A stretch of DNA of 64,000 nt from Strigamia acuminata (lineage: Eukaryota > Arthropoda > Chilopoda > Geophilomorpha > Linotaeniidae): contig OX442315.1 in the NCBI GenBank assembly GCA_949358305.1, positions 1,922,001 through 1,986,000 of the forward strand, written 5' to 3'. Both the position numbers and the translations under genes were made by a program. The notes under the pieces are model-generated. The model was given only the letters and a program-made list of their open reading frames with translations. It was not told the origin of the DNA and searched no databases. Positions 49,221-60,252 of this stretch are shown here, one piece after another. Position 1 is the stretch's first letter; every line of letters starts with the position of its first letter.

Positions 49221-49958
49221 ATGAGAAAAACAACACCTCTTAAACCTCCGCGGGAACTCATCATGACGGAAGACGAAATCAGAGCTCTTTTGGAAGGAGA
49301 GTTTGCGCCAGATAAATTTGTAAAGCAGAATGAAAATGCCAAAGCAGCCGATCCAAAGCTGGAAGACTCTAAAACAAAACATTCATCTAGGAACGTCCCC
49401 TTGCTCACAATGGACACTGGTGTATGGGGAACGGAGTCCTTGACTGATGAGGCCTCGGTGAAACTGCCAAAAATTGCAAAAATTGATCCGCGCCTTTGCA
49501 ACAAACCATTTTTGTCAACACTAAAGGGACTCGATGAAGAAGACATAATTACGACTAAAAAATACCCCATATTGTGTGAATTACTGACCAGGGAACCGCG
49601 CATTAAGGAGCCTATGTGTGCACTGACACTGATTGATGAACTAGTGCCAGATAATACAATTGTCTGCTCATTGCCATGGAATCAAGCTACTCCCTTCAGC
49701 GTGGATTGGGCCAGCCAAACGCGACTGTTTGAAACCATTGTCTTTTCTGACCTTAATTTAACCCATTCATTAGGAGAGAAAATTGTACTTCTAGTCAAGA
49801 AAACTTATCAAGTGTTCTTTCTTCAGCAGGTGAAGAAAGCAGTGGAGAAAAGTTATGTCACCTCAATTCACCAAGTGAAATTGATATTGCCAGGTGTAGC
49901 GTTGAAATTAGTCTACCAAATCATTGATGAGATGCAGAAGGGAGCATTCAAGTGTTAA
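49221..49958 (+). CDS. Hypothetical protein, host-type
   Basis: 245 residues from the ATG (MRKTTPLKPPREL); a TTG two codons earlier is not used. Charged N-terminal half, then a globular part rich in Leu and Val (DDTIVCSLPW-like segments, LGEKIVLLVKKTYQVFFLQQVKKAVEKS). No membrane helix or known motif. Codon use is less AT-biased than the viral islands. Single exon as far as visible. I do not recognise the family; it could be a host gene or an older viral acquisition. Confidence 0.55.
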   Translation: MRKTTPLKPPRELIMTEDEIRALLEGEFAPDKFVKQNENAKAADPKLEDSKTKHSSRNVPLLTMDTGVWGTESLTDEASVKLPKIAKIDPRLCNKPFLSTLKGLDEEDIITTKKYPILCELLTREPRIKEPMCALTLIDELVPDNTIVCSLPWNQATPFSVDWASQTRLFETIVFSDLNLTHSLGEKIVLLVKKTYQVFFLQQVKKAVEKSYVTSIHQVKLILPGVALKLVYQIIDEMQKGAFKC

Positions 49959-51247
49959 TTAAATCAACAAAGAAATTAGATATGTTTAAGCGCATATAAA
50001 GTTGAATTCACAAACTATTCGTGATTGCATTTAACTTACTCTATTCTAATTATGATTTGCCAATGTGTATGTTCCCTGTAAACATTTTGTCACAACAACA
50101 CAAATAAAAAGAAATGACAAATTCATGTCACAAGATATTGGTTATTGCAGACATACCGTCAAGGCTATTCTCATTTGATGGTCAGGACCATCAATTTCAA
50201 TTCTAATTTCAATTTTTGAATTTTATTTTTAGTTTTTCAATTTGAATTTTATTTTTAATTTTTTCAATTTGAATTTCATTTTTAGTTTTTCAATTTGTAG
50301 GTGATGCATCAGGGCCACCATACTTTACGGACACAACCACAGAATGAATAAAAAAACAAGTCTTTGATGCCAAATACTGATACAACGTCACTTTACAAAT
50401 ACACGATGTAAATTACAGTCCATCATTCAACTAGGGTGTGGCACATGGTGAGAGAATAGCAATGTGACGTCACCATCACAGAGATATGGAAGCTCAACCT
50501 TAAATCTTTTATACAATCTCAAAATTTAATATTGTCACAGGCCACTCGCGAGCTGGGAGGTTCTGGTAATAAGAATAAGGGAATAAATGGAGGAGACCGG
50601 TCGCCAACTCGAAGATGGTTAGGACGCTATTGTGTCGCAACTGAGTCCACTCAGTGAATGAATATTGTGAATTTTACATTAAATTTCATAAAGATTTTAA
50701 TATGTTTTTGTAGATTGTGATGATTTTTTTTTGTTTTGTTTTAGTTTTCTCAGAATGTCAAAATAAATTAAATTATAAAATAAAATGAAATAAATTTAAT
50801 TAAATTTACTCAAATTTAATTTAATTTACTCAAATTTAATTTAATTTACTCAAATTTAATTTAATTTACTCAAATTTAATTTAATTTACTCAAATTTAAT
50901 TTAATTTACTCAAATTTAATTTAATTTACTCAAATTTAATTTAATTTACTCAAATTTAATTTAATTTACTCAAATTTAATTTAATTTACTCAAATTTAAT
51001 TTAATTTACTCAAATTTAATTTAATTTACTCAAATTTAATTTAATTTACTCAAATTTAATTTAATTTACTCAAATTTAATTTAATTTACTCAAATTTGAT
51101 TTAATTTACGCAAATTTAATTTAATTTAATCAGCTGTCAAATTAAATCATGTGGAAGTATTTAATGGTGAATTTAATGTAAAAATTTTCATAATCGTCTG
51201 TTTCACCAGTAAAATATTCGATTATTACTATTTCCCACAACTCGGCA
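49959..51247. other. Intergenic with satellite array
   Basis: A short stretch (50205-50290) repeats AATTTTTAATTTTTCAATTTG-like words, and the 20-bp array is listed separately. No gene seen. Confidence 0.45.
50800..51130. repeat. 20-bp tandem satellite, ~16 copies
   Basis: Unit TCAAATTTAATTTAATTTAC is repeated without change for most of the array; the last two units carry substitutions. Confidence 0.97.
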
Positions 51248-51810
51248 ATGTCTAATGAAGTGTTTAAAGATATGACATCATCCAAAAACTGTTATCGTTC
51301 GCTCCTAAAAGTAATAAGGGAAACAACACCTCAACGATATACGTTGGGGAACTCACCTCCTTTAATTGCGACGAAGTTTACCCAGGAATTTTTATTGGCG
51401 GCGAAACAGTAGCAAGAACCCGAGATTACCTGAAAGTTATCGGCATTACACACGTAATCAACACTGCACAAGGCAACGAAATAACCCAAGTGAACACGAA
51501 CGAACATTATTACGAGCCTTCGGGAATAAAATTTCTCGGCCTACCTTTGATGGACACGCCCGAAACGAATATTTCAGTTCATTTTGTTGAATGTGCAGAT
51601 TTTATTGACGAGGCACTGAATGGTGAAGGCAAAGTTCTTGTTCATTGCTATGGAGGAATCAGTCGTTCAGCCACAATCGTCCTAGCATATTTAATGATGC
51701 GAAAAGGATTCACAGCGGAGGATGCAATTCGCGCCGTACGAAAACGCAGAGATATAACTCCGAATAATGGATTCTTACAACAGTTGTTTGATCTAAATAT
51801 CCGTTGTTGA
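51248..51810 (+). pseudogene. DUSP3/VHR-like dual-specificity phosphatase with a frameshift near the start
   Basis: From about 51271 one frame encodes a complete atypical dual-specificity phosphatase: EVYPGIFIGG, GITHVINTAQG, the catalytic P-loop VHCYGGISRSA (Cys plus Arg of HC-x5-R) with the following AYLMMRKG, and an upstream general-acid Asp in LMDTPE. The only sensible ATG (51248, MSNEVFK) is one base out of frame with it. The joint lies within TTTAAAGA. Family members of ~185 residues dephosphorylate MAP kinases or STATs. Either a sequencing slip in the A-run, an upstream exon or a true frameshift explains this. GC is higher than in viral genes, so I take it as host. Confidence 0.75.
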
Positions 51811-52501
51811 GAAGAACATCTGGATTGATTTTCTCAGTATATATGTGCTAAAAAATCTAGCATCATACTGCTGTAAGAGCTAGAAGTTTCAAGTCTTTTT
51901 TTAGGAAACAAAATTTTAGTAAACATCTATCTGCATTAAAACTCATAAATTCTACGTCAAAATACATGAAAATTAAAAATATAATAGCGAGTCGTGAATA
52001 TTTCCAGAACTACAGTAAACCCCCCGATTCAAGTAAACGAGAGTCCCTAGTTTGCTAGGTAGGTTTTATGGACAATTTACTGGAGGGGTTTTATGTATAC
52101 TGCGATCAGGAAGTTGCTCACTTTCTTGTAGAAAAGTAACTAGACACAGGTGCTAGACACTTTTAACCGATCAGTTTAAGTGTTGGCTCTGCATGACATG
52201 CTGCAGGGACGGCTCAGATGGGGTAGGCACTGGAGGGGTTTTATGCATACTGCGATCAAGAAATAGCCCACTTTTTTTGTAAAAAGGTAACTAGACACAC
52301 ATGGACTAGACACTGATCGGTTAAAGTGTTGGCTCAGCACGATTTGTTGCAAAACCAGCTCAGATAAGGTGAGACGCTTTCAACATGAAATTATTCTGAG
52401 CCCTGTACTTTGATAAATGACAGACCAACACACAACTCTGTTTTAAATACATCTATTTAATCTAATCAATTTATAAAATCTAATAAGTGTATATATAAAA
52501 A
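51811..52501. other. Intergenic with ~150-bp tandem duplication
   Basis: Two diverged copies (about 52079-52225 and 52226-52378) share GAGGGGTTTTATG, ACTGCGATCA, AACTAGACAC and AGTGTTGGCTC. No coding content. The next viral gene begins just after. Confidence 0.6.
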
Positions 52502-54505
52502 ATGGGAATATGGATAATTCCAGTATTGGTCAGTCTAAGCATAATGTGCATTGTTTTGATATTATTCCCCCCAAAGCCCATTAAAGAATGGAAAACATCC
52601 GGTCAGCAAAATGGCATTGCGTATTATAACAAACAGGAAAATAAACTGATAAGTTCACCAAATTTAACATACAAAAATAATTCTTTAATATGTAGCAATT
52701 TCATCCTTAATGGTGTGAACTTACAATTTAATGACATTCCAAATGGACTGCTGTTTTTAAATTCTGATGGATTTAATGTTTGTAAAGACATTTCGATTCA
52801 GGATTCTACTTTAAAATGTAAGATTTTAAAATTCAACGACTATACATTAAAAATCAATGTTGAAAATATCACTGCGGATTCAATTATGTTTTTTAAACCC
52901 TCACTTAGTGAAATTTATTTTGAAAAAAATAGATTTGTGCGTTTAAATACAAACACACATACCGCTCCATATTTTTCTATAGCTACATTTACAAACGACA
53001 ATAAAACTAATTTGTTATCATTATCTGGTTTTGGATTTAATGATTTAAATAATATTCTGTTAGATGGAATATTATTTAGAACAGGTTTTACTGGAATATT
53101 TAGTCAAAACATAATAACTCTACATGAAGATAAAAATATTATTCGTTCGTATGGAACAATCGGTGTGTATAAACAAGAATATGAATTAACTATTCTCGAG
53201 AAATTGAAACTAGATTTAGAAAAGTTATTTCACAATGACCTATGTCTACTACTACATTTGATATTTCACGAATCAACAAAAACATTTTTTCTTACAGCTA
53301 CTAGGAACTTTATAGAAGCTTTTAATGATGAAAGTGATTGCCGCTTGTACTTGTACATAACTTCCAAAAGTGGCAAATGGATAGAATTTGATTTTGACTT
53401 TGAGAAATCATCATTTCTTTTTTTCAATGGGTACCAGTTTAATCAGCAATTATCAATATTCGATAAAGATTATCACGAGCAATTTTTTTCCGATGATTCA
53501 ATGCCCTCTTCAACACTATACACGCATGAAGACCAACAGTTAGTAATTAACCTTGGAGGAAAATTTGAGTCGTCCAGCATCTTAATGATTATTGATCACG
53601 GTCATGCGGGTGAAATTGTAAGATCTCCAAACAACTATGTAAAAATGAAAACTATTAATAATAATTTTATACCCAATTCAAATAATTTATTTTATTTTGC
53701 TGATGAAAATTTAATCCAGCAATCTAATGTGCTGTTGGATTATACTACTCTTTATGATAATTGTTTAGTTGGACTGAAGTTTATAGATGAAGCGTCACAG
53801 ACCTTTACCTTAGGTTGTGTTGGAGACAGGCATTTGCATGTTCACAAACATGAGCTAGTTGATTTACCAGTGATACCTCTTCTGTCTTTACACGAGCGTA
53901 TGATTATTAATAAATACTGTATGTATTACAATTCTAAAATTGAGCAATATCAAAATGATCACCTTATCAAACTCAGACTCGGATCCTATTTGTTAGATGG
54001 ATTTAAATTTACTGGGGATGCAAGAGACTGTTTAGTAGTTTTAGACGAAAACAATACATTGTCTGTTGTTGACGATCTATTCGCACCAACGAATCTAAAA
54101 GCAATACATTCTGGTTCATTCTTTAAAAGCAATCTTGAGTTTACCAATGTGGATGGCAGCGTATTATACAATAATTCCGACCAATTAAAAAAACACATTG
54201 CACTACCATGCTTAACAGATTCATACGAAATGTATGTATACTTTGAAGTCAGATGGGACACAGATGCTCATCAAGACATGGCGTTATTTGAGATATCTGT
54301 GAAAGGCGATAAACACGCTGAGCCGTCAATATTTTATCAAATAGTCACACCTCCTCAGAAAGAAACTTTATACTCGTCTTCAGTGTTAATTACGGCCTTT
54401 TTAGAGTTTGAGGCATTTTCAAATGTCGACATTGTCGTGAATAAAATTTCAGGAAAATGTCAGATTGCTAAAAAAACGTTTATAAAGTTGATTTCGCTTA
54501 GTTAA
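52502..54505 (+). CDS. Large N-terminally anchored protein, viral-type
   Basis: 667 residues. Residues 3-23 form a membrane anchor (IWIIPVLVSLSIMCIVLILF) followed by a basic stretch (PPKPIKEWK), the pattern that sorts baculovirus PIF proteins to the virion envelope. The long ectodomain is beta-rich by eye, with many Asn and N-glycosylation sites and relatively few Cys, which argues against PIF-1 or PIF-2. The early part repeats hydrophobic N-x-L-x-x-N elements. No family recognised. I infer an envelope or oral-infectivity component. ATATAAAAA precedes the ATG directly. Confidence 0.65.
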   Translation: MGIWIIPVLVSLSIMCIVLILFPPKPIKEWKTSGQQNGIAYYNKQENKLISSPNLTYKNNSLICSNFILNGVNLQFNDIPNGLLFLNSDGFNVCKDISIQDSTLKCKILKFNDYTLKINVENITADSIMFFKPSLSEIYFEKNRFVRLNTNTHTAPYFSIATFTNDNKTNLLSLSGFGFNDLNNILLDGILFRTGFTGIFSQNIITLHEDKNIIRSYGTIGVYKQEYELTILEKLKLDLEKLFHNDLCLLLHLIFHESTKTFFLTATRNFIEAFNDESDCRLYLYITSKSGKWIEFDFDFEKSSFLFFNGYQFNQQLSIFDKDYHEQFFSDDSMPSSTLYTHEDQQLVINLGGKFESSSILMIIDHGHAGEIVRSPNNYVKMKTINNNFIPNSNNLFYFADENLIQQSNVLLDYTTLYDNCLVGLKFIDEASQTFTLGCVGDRHLHVHKHELVDLPVIPLLSLHERMIINKYCMYYNSKIEQYQNDHLIKLRLGSYLLDGFKFTGDARDCLVVLDENNTLSVVDDLFAPTNLKAIHSGSFFKSNLEFTNVDGSVLYNNSDQLKKHIALPCLTDSYEMYVYFEVRWDTDAHQDMALFEISVKGDKHAEPSIFYQIVTPPQKETLYSSSVLITAFLEFEAFSNVDIVVNKISGKCQIAKKTFIKLISLS

Positions 54506-55576
54506 ACAAAATCTTTTACAATACAGGCGTAACTGATCATACAGATAGCATACACATTTACATGTTTTATTTGCTGCGATGGTGGGGTTGTATTATTCGG
54601 TGGTCATACACCTTTAGCATAGCAACTAATATATACGACTAATTGGTAACTCGGTATCTGAATACCAAACCCAGACCAGACATAAGTCATACGCTTATCG
54701 CAATTTAATAAAAATAAAAGGTTGATTTACTACACTGCTGCAAAGAGAATTGTGGGATACCTGAAAGCAACTGTGAACAATGGACTGTTTTATGCAAGGC
54801 AAGACTGCGATTTAATTGCATTTACATATGCAAGCTAAAAAAAATCTGAAGATGTAAAATCTTGTGTAGAATTTATTGTGCAAATAGGACAATCATAGAC
54901 TAATTGGAGAAGCAAGAAGCAATCAAAGGTAGTTTGAGCACATGTGAAAGTGTAATGGAAAGCAGCCAGTGAATGACTAAAGATTTAGTCCAGGCCGAAG
55001 AATTATTGGAAGAAATTGGACTGTTTAATAAAATGATGAGAAATTGTTGAAATAGTTTAAAATAGTTTAAATGTTGTAAGTTTATTTAATTCAATAAATC
55101 ATCCATAGATAATGTTTCAATTGATGTGTGAAGAATACCTGAAGGGAACTGTGAACTACAGGTTATTTTATGCAAGACAATAATATGGCGATCTACATGC
55201 ATATCACACGTTGTCACAAGCGCAACAGCAAATTTTGTTTGTATGAACATCCAAGATGAGCGAAAATCCGTTTGTTTTTATTTGCAGAGTGGTGAAAACT
55301 TTCACTCATGTGAACTTTATTCAATATCATTGTCGCAATGGCAACCCTTTGTCAGTGGAACAATTTGCAGCCACACATATTGATGATTTCATCGATTTGA
55401 ACGTTGGAAATTAAAAGTTGAAACTTAGAATAGAAATCTTATTTTCTAGCAGTGGGCCAGGGTCATCAATCTGTGAGTTCAATTTCAAATTGTAAATAAC
55501 GCACTACTTATGTCGCTGTTAAAAATTATTAAGTTTATTAAGTTTTATTCTATAGATTGATTTGGTTTTTTTCTAA
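54506..55576. other. Intergenic with copia pol-tail fragments
   Basis: Apart from the copia fragments listed separately I see no gene. Confidence 0.4.
54720..55150 (+). mobile_element. Two decayed copia RNase H/pol-tail fragments
   Basis: The plus strand reads AAKRIVGYLKATVNNGLFYA, the copia RNase H entry motif, with later WRSKKQSK and EELLEEIGLFNKM pieces, broken by stops. A second YLKGTVNYRLFYARQ piece begins near 55126. Same family as the relic at 5-7 kb. Confidence 0.7.
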
Positions 55577-55585
55577 TTTAAAAAA
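55577..55585 (+). promoter_or_regulatory. T-run/A-run motif at a start codon
   Basis: TTTAAAAAA runs directly into the ATG at 55586, as at 25606. Confidence 0.35.
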
Positions 55586-56092
55586 ATGGAAAACATAGGC
55601 TTATCATCGGAAGACGTGAAAACATTCATAAAAACAGATAAACTTAACAAACAAATTTTAGGAATTCAAATGTTTGTATGGATAAAAGATTACATGTCTG
55701 ACGTTAGTTTTCAAATAAATTATATGGACACATATAAAAAAACGTTAAAAACACACATAGATAATTTAAAAAATAAAGTAATCATCGAAACAGATAAACT
55801 AGAAAAAAACCTTAATACTGTCACATTGAAGGCAACTACAGGCGATAAATTTATTTTTATTAATTTCTTTTACCTAAATGTGCTTGATTTATATAAAGAT
55901 AAATGTAAATTACATATTGAAAATTTGAATAAATATTTTACTGAGATAGCAACTTATACATTTAATATACGCGAACTAGGAAAATCTTACATACAATTTC
56001 TAGATGTAATAAAGAAACCAGATTTGCCACTTGTTGTGTCTTCCCCCATCCTTACAACAATACAAACATTGTATCATGTCATGGGTTGCTAG
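55586..56092 (+). CDS. Hypothetical helical viral protein
   Basis: 168 residues, Lys-, Asn- and Ile-rich, with long amphipathic helices (KKTLKTHIDNLKNKVIIETDKLEKNL; KCKLHIENLNKYF) suggesting a coiled coil. No membrane anchor or recognised family. The stop codon lies inside a perfect 11-bp hairpin. Convergent with the following minus-strand gene. Confidence 0.5.
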   Translation: MENIGLSSEDVKTFIKTDKLNKQILGIQMFVWIKDYMSDVSFQINYMDTYKKTLKTHIDNLKNKVIIETDKLEKNLNTVTLKATTGDKFIFINFFYLNVLDLYKDKCKLHIENLNKYFTEIATYTFNIRELGKSYIQFLDVIKKPDLPLVVSSPILTTIQTLYHVMGC

Positions 56093-56111
56093 GCTGAGCT
56101 GCCTAGCAACC
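56084..56111. repeat. Perfect 11-bp hairpin over a stop codon
   Basis: GGTTGCTAGGC and its exact complement are separated by TGAGCT. The left arm contains the TAG stop of the preceding gene. It could end transcripts, bind an RFX-type factor (GTTGC..GCAAC) or be a scar of an insertion. Confidence 0.85.
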
Positions 56112-56292
56112 TCGTTCGTTTTATTTTATTAAACTAGTCGACTTCCAAATCTACCACCGTATGCATTTACTCTCTTTGCTGGGCCTTAACCTGATTAGGC
56201 CCGTCACTATCCAGTCTATGAAATCCGCTTTGTGGACAGATTAGTGATGACAACCGGGGTTCATCACACCACTATTAGTATATATTTTTTTA

Positions 56293-57549
56293 TTAATATC
56301 GATGTGCAATATTGCTTAGGTTTAAAATATGTTTTACAAAGTTTGGCAAGTATTTACTGTCCATGAAAGTCATGGGAAACATTAACATTAACTGCTGATT
56401 GAAAAGGTCATCGTGCTCGCAACCACGACGCATATTATAACCTTTATCAAGGAAGGTGTTTACATGGGCAATTGCATGTACGCACATCAACACTAACTTC
56501 CACAGGACATTTTGGTTTGTTAAGTGTGTAATATCTGCATTTCTTTCAAAAGTAGACGAGTCATGTTCGTCGGATTCAGGATCAAATGGTAATTCGAGAA
56601 TTGAATTTGGTGGTTGACCAAACACCGAATGTAAGGAATTTTGTGTAAAAGCATGTATGGAATGCAAAGATGGTGCCTGTAACTCCTTTATGATACTCTC
56701 TGTATTAAAGACTAAATAAAAAAAATATTCGCATGTTTCATTCAGTACTTGTATATCGTCCTGCAAATCGTTTGAATTTCCGTCATTTCTGCCTTGTTTA
56801 CGTACCACACAAATTACAGGAACGATGTATTCTACTGTCTGATCATTTAATGCTCGCTTTTGTAATTCATGTACTTTGCTTAAGATATTGGCATCTGTTA
56901 TTATCTTCTCATCAGTAATCGAAAACCGCTTAATTAATTCTTTTTCTGTCATTGTTTTATAATATTCGTTTAACAAATAAAAATCAATCAACTTCCAAAT
57001 CTGTACAATTATCGATGCCATGTTATTCTCCAAATAACTGATGTCATCCAGATTAGTAAATTTTTCCTTTAATTCATACGCCAATATAGTCCATCGTCTC
57101 TGTAAAGTAACAATATAATTGCTTAATTTAGACGATGTTGGCAACAAGACGTGATCTCCAGGAGTTAAACTAACCTTGCTGTCAAATATTGCTCGACCAG
57201 TCACTTGGTTTACATTTTTATCAGTTATATTTATTAAATAATCTACAGAATTTTGTAAAATCGTTAACCGATCTGTTATTTTATCTGTTGCATAAACCTT
57301 TTCGGTTGAAATCCTACCACATTTGTCTACTAACTTACTATTTGAGTCAAACATGTTTTCGTCTGTTTCACTGTCATCAACCTGTTTAATCAGAGACAAA
57401 CCTATTCGTTTAATTTCCTTACGACTTGGAAATTCTTTGTTTTCTAATAAATATTGTTTAACAAGGTGGTGTTTATAAATTTTACTCAGAACATTACTAT
57501 CAAACCCCAAATCTTTATATTTTTTTACAAATAAATTCCAGGAATTCAT
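56293..57549 (-). CDS. Hypothetical viral protein, 418 residues
   Basis: The ATG (MNSWNLFVKKYKDLGFD) is chosen over an in-frame GTG 17 codons upstream. The N-terminal ~60 residues look like a small helical domain (LSKIYKHHLVKQYLLEN). A middle part has SLTPGDHVLLPTSSKLSNYI, and the C-terminal third is helical with a few His and Cys. No signal peptide. I recognise no family. Intact, intronless and AT-rich, as in the other viral islands; convergent with the 55586 gene. Confidence 0.55.
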   Translation of the reverse strand: MNSWNLFVKKYKDLGFDSNVLSKIYKHHLVKQYLLENKEFPSRKEIKRIGLSLIKQVDDSETDENMFDSNSKLVDKCGRISTEKVYATDKITDRLTILQNSVDYLINITDKNVNQVTGRAIFDSKVSLTPGDHVLLPTSSKLSNYIVTLQRRWTILAYELKEKFTNLDDISYLENNMASIIVQIWKLIDFYLLNEYYKTMTEKELIKRFSITDEKIITDANILSKVHELQKRALNDQTVEYIVPVICVVRKQGRNDGNSNDLQDDIQVLNETCEYFFYLVFNTESIIKELQAPSLHSIHAFTQNSLHSVFGQPPNSILELPFDPESDEHDSSTFERNADITHLTNQNVLWKLVLMCVHAIAHVNTFLDKGYNMRRGCEHDDLFNQQLMLMFPMTFMDSKYLPNFVKHILNLSNIAHRY

Positions 57550-58521
57550 TTTACATTTTTTTATAATACAAATTATTGGATGTAATATTTGCTCGTACAC
57601 GTATTACAAATTGGTAGTTTAACTTAAAATAAAATACAATGATTATCATTATTCATAATCATGTTGGATTAATTAATATTCTAGTACATCATTATACATA
57701 TATTTATAATAACAACAATAATAAAAAATCAACAACATGAAATTGTATTCTGATTTCTGTATATGCTGTCATTGAAGTTTCAGTTAATTCCGAATGGGTT
57801 CAATTTGAAAAAAAAATCTGGATGTTACGTGTTTTGAGGTTAATTCTTCTTGGTTGAAAGTAAGTAGCACCGTTATTATTGGGAATTTGTTCCATCACTT
57901 GATGGCGCCAAAGCAGTCTGTTCTACAACACATATTATCGGTAATAACATCTCCTTTCTTAAACAAGAAAAAACAAAAATTATTATTATTTTCTTTAAGT
58001 TGCTGAGCATATAATTCTACTGTAAAATGTGTATTTGTGCTAAGAAATTTAGAAATATGTTATAAAAGGTATTCCCCCATTTAGTCTAGTTGGTCATCAC
58101 ATGTCGTAGTGGCTAAACACCATCTATAGACTGTTTAATCAACTAAATGAACTTCTAACATTTAAACTATCTCAAAACAATTTCTCATCATTTCATTAAA
58201 CAGTCCAATTTTTTCCAATTGTTCTTTGGTCTGAACTAAATCTTTTAGGCTTTTACTGACTGCTTCCATTTCACTTTCACTCGTTGGTTTGTTTGTACAC
58301 TGAGATTTTATTTGTAGGCACTAAATAACTAGACAACTGGTGTGGTTTTACAAGATCAGTAAATTGATTTTATTACAGGGTTAATAAAAGGGAGTGCTGA
58401 CCAAAGGCAGTGTCACAAATACAAAAGGGCAATAAAAGTGCAAAGTTACCTGGGGTGAAAACACACTACTCGTGCTCAAACTATTCTGGATTGTTTCTCG
58501 CTTCTCCAATTAATCACTAGA
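57550..58521. other. Intergenic; copia pol-tail remnant
   Basis: 58140-58300 (minus strand) matches the copia pol end and provides the uninterrupted version of the MITE target at 5.3 kb. The rest is AT-rich with no gene. Confidence 0.5.
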
Positions 58522-58675
58522 TGCATTTAAAAAGTCTAAAACGTATGCAAAACTCGTTTCGTGTTTGTACGTGACGTCATTCCCATTCCCATTGAATAAT
58601 ATGTTATTCAATGGGAATGACGCCACGTCCAAACACGAAACGAGTTTTGCATACGTTTTAGACTTTTTGAATGCA
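58522..58675. repeat. Near-perfect palindrome, ~74-bp arms
   Basis: TGCATTTAAAAAGTCTAAAA at the left end pairs with its complement at the right end, and pairing continues through to a centre at about 58600 with few mismatches and almost no loop. Followed at once by a TA microsatellite (58682-58723). Confidence 0.9.
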
Positions 58676-58680
58676 CCTAC

Positions 58681-58681
<1 letters not shown>

Positions 58682-58723
<42 letters not shown>
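58682..58723. repeat. (TA)n microsatellite
   Basis: About 20 uninterrupted TA units. Confidence 0.98.
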
Positions 58724-58726
<3 letters not shown>

Positions 58727-59870
58727 CACGAAAGATTTTGCATATTCAGTTTTTTCAGCTTGCATATTGTCATGCGGTTGAGTCGCGTCGTCTGCCGACC
58801 GTCTCAAACCAGCACAAATGTTATTAGAATTGTCAAAATCTATCACTAGACAGCGTACGTAATGGTGACATCACGGACGAGTCAATTGGAACTAACTCAG
58901 GGGGGTGACTTGAGTATAAAAGAGCGACTTTGGCTCTTAGAGCTCAGTCTTCCCAGGACTTCTAATGATTAATGTTTCAGCCAGTATATGGCATGATTAG
59001 TTTGCAAATAAGAAAGAAGGTGTTATTCATGTCTTCAGTCTTAATGTTTACTTTGGTTTTAGGTTTAGTTTTATGATTTTAATTAAGTTTATGATTTGTA
59101 ATTAAAGAATAAAAGAACATAGTTTATATTTCAACTTAAACTCTGACTCCTGTTTATTTCACTCTTAGTTATTAAATGATGTTCATCAAAATAGTTATAA
59201 GTTACGTGGTCATTATTGGCCAGTTGGCCACGTAACAAAGTGGTGGAGATTGCGGTTTTCTTTTGAGACCCACTAATTGGTTGATAAAAGTAGTGAATAA
59301 GTAAAAATTTACAGTAAAATCAGCCAGTTTTGTGCTAAAATTGAGAAGTTAGAGCTAAAAAAAACCCGTAAAAACTCAGTGAAAATAGTAGAAATTCTTA
59401 TAAAATTTAGAAAGAGTGCAGATTAATTTGCATATTAGAGAAAATAAGAGTGAATCATAGAGTGACTCAGAGTTTGGAAGCAGTTTCTTAGTGAATAATT
59501 AATGAGATTGCATTGAATTAGATAATACTTTGGATTAAATTGTTAAAGTTGTTTAAAAGTGTTGAATATTAAATATTTAGAGGGAAATAATTTTGATAAT
59601 AATATATTTAATAAAGTTGTAATAAAATAATTTTTTTTTTCCTCCAGTAAAGATTATATTGATTCTAGTGATGACTAATAGTAATATTTGTCTATTTTCA
59701 GGAAATTAGTGACATTGTTGTTAATATTTTGAATTTAAATTGGTGTTTGTTGATAATAAATTAAATTTATTTCAGGATTGTGTGTTGGCGAATTGTGGTT
59801 ATTAGTGAATGTGTGAAGTGCATTATAGAGTAGTAAAAATAAAAATTATAGTGCAGTTCAAGGCTTAACA

Positions 59871-60215
59871 GTGGAGGAATCAGTAAAGCTTACACAAACA
59901 CAAACGGATTGTCTGCTAGATTTACAAAACCAAGAACTACAAAGGACAGTGGATAACCGTAATATCACAACTAAAAGAGGGAGTGGAAAAATAAAACACA
60001 CTAAACCTGAAGTTATAGAGGAAGAACAAGTTGTTGAAATAAAACAAGAGGAACCAGTTGTTGAGATAAACCAAGAAGAGCATTTCCAAGACTCATTGTC
60101 CCAACAGGAACTTGATTCTTCTTCACCTTTGAAATTAATAAAGCCAAAATTGTTGCAATCAGTTTTTGAATTATTAACACCAATAAAGATACAAACACCT
60201 TTTAGTAAATACTAA
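59871..60215 (+). CDS. Possible accessory frame of the retroelement
   Basis: A frame of 114 codons with a GTG or no ATG start, encoding a Glu/Gln-rich protein with tandem VVEIKQEEP/VVEINQEEH repeats. It lies between the leader and Gag. Coding status uncertain. Confidence 0.3.
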   Translation: MEESVKLTQTQTDCLLDLQNQELQRTVDNRNITTKRGSGKIKHTKPEVIEEEQVVEIKQEEPVVEINQEEHFQDSLSQQELDSSSPLKLIKPKLLQSVFELLTPIKIQTPFSKY

Positions 60216-60252
60216 TACTCAGGGATCCACATCAAAAGGAACGAAATCCAAG

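Noticed and set aside
52502-54505. Assignment as PIF-0/p74 or PIF-1
   Set aside because: The single anchor is N-terminal, unlike p74, and it lacks the dense cysteine framework of PIF-1.
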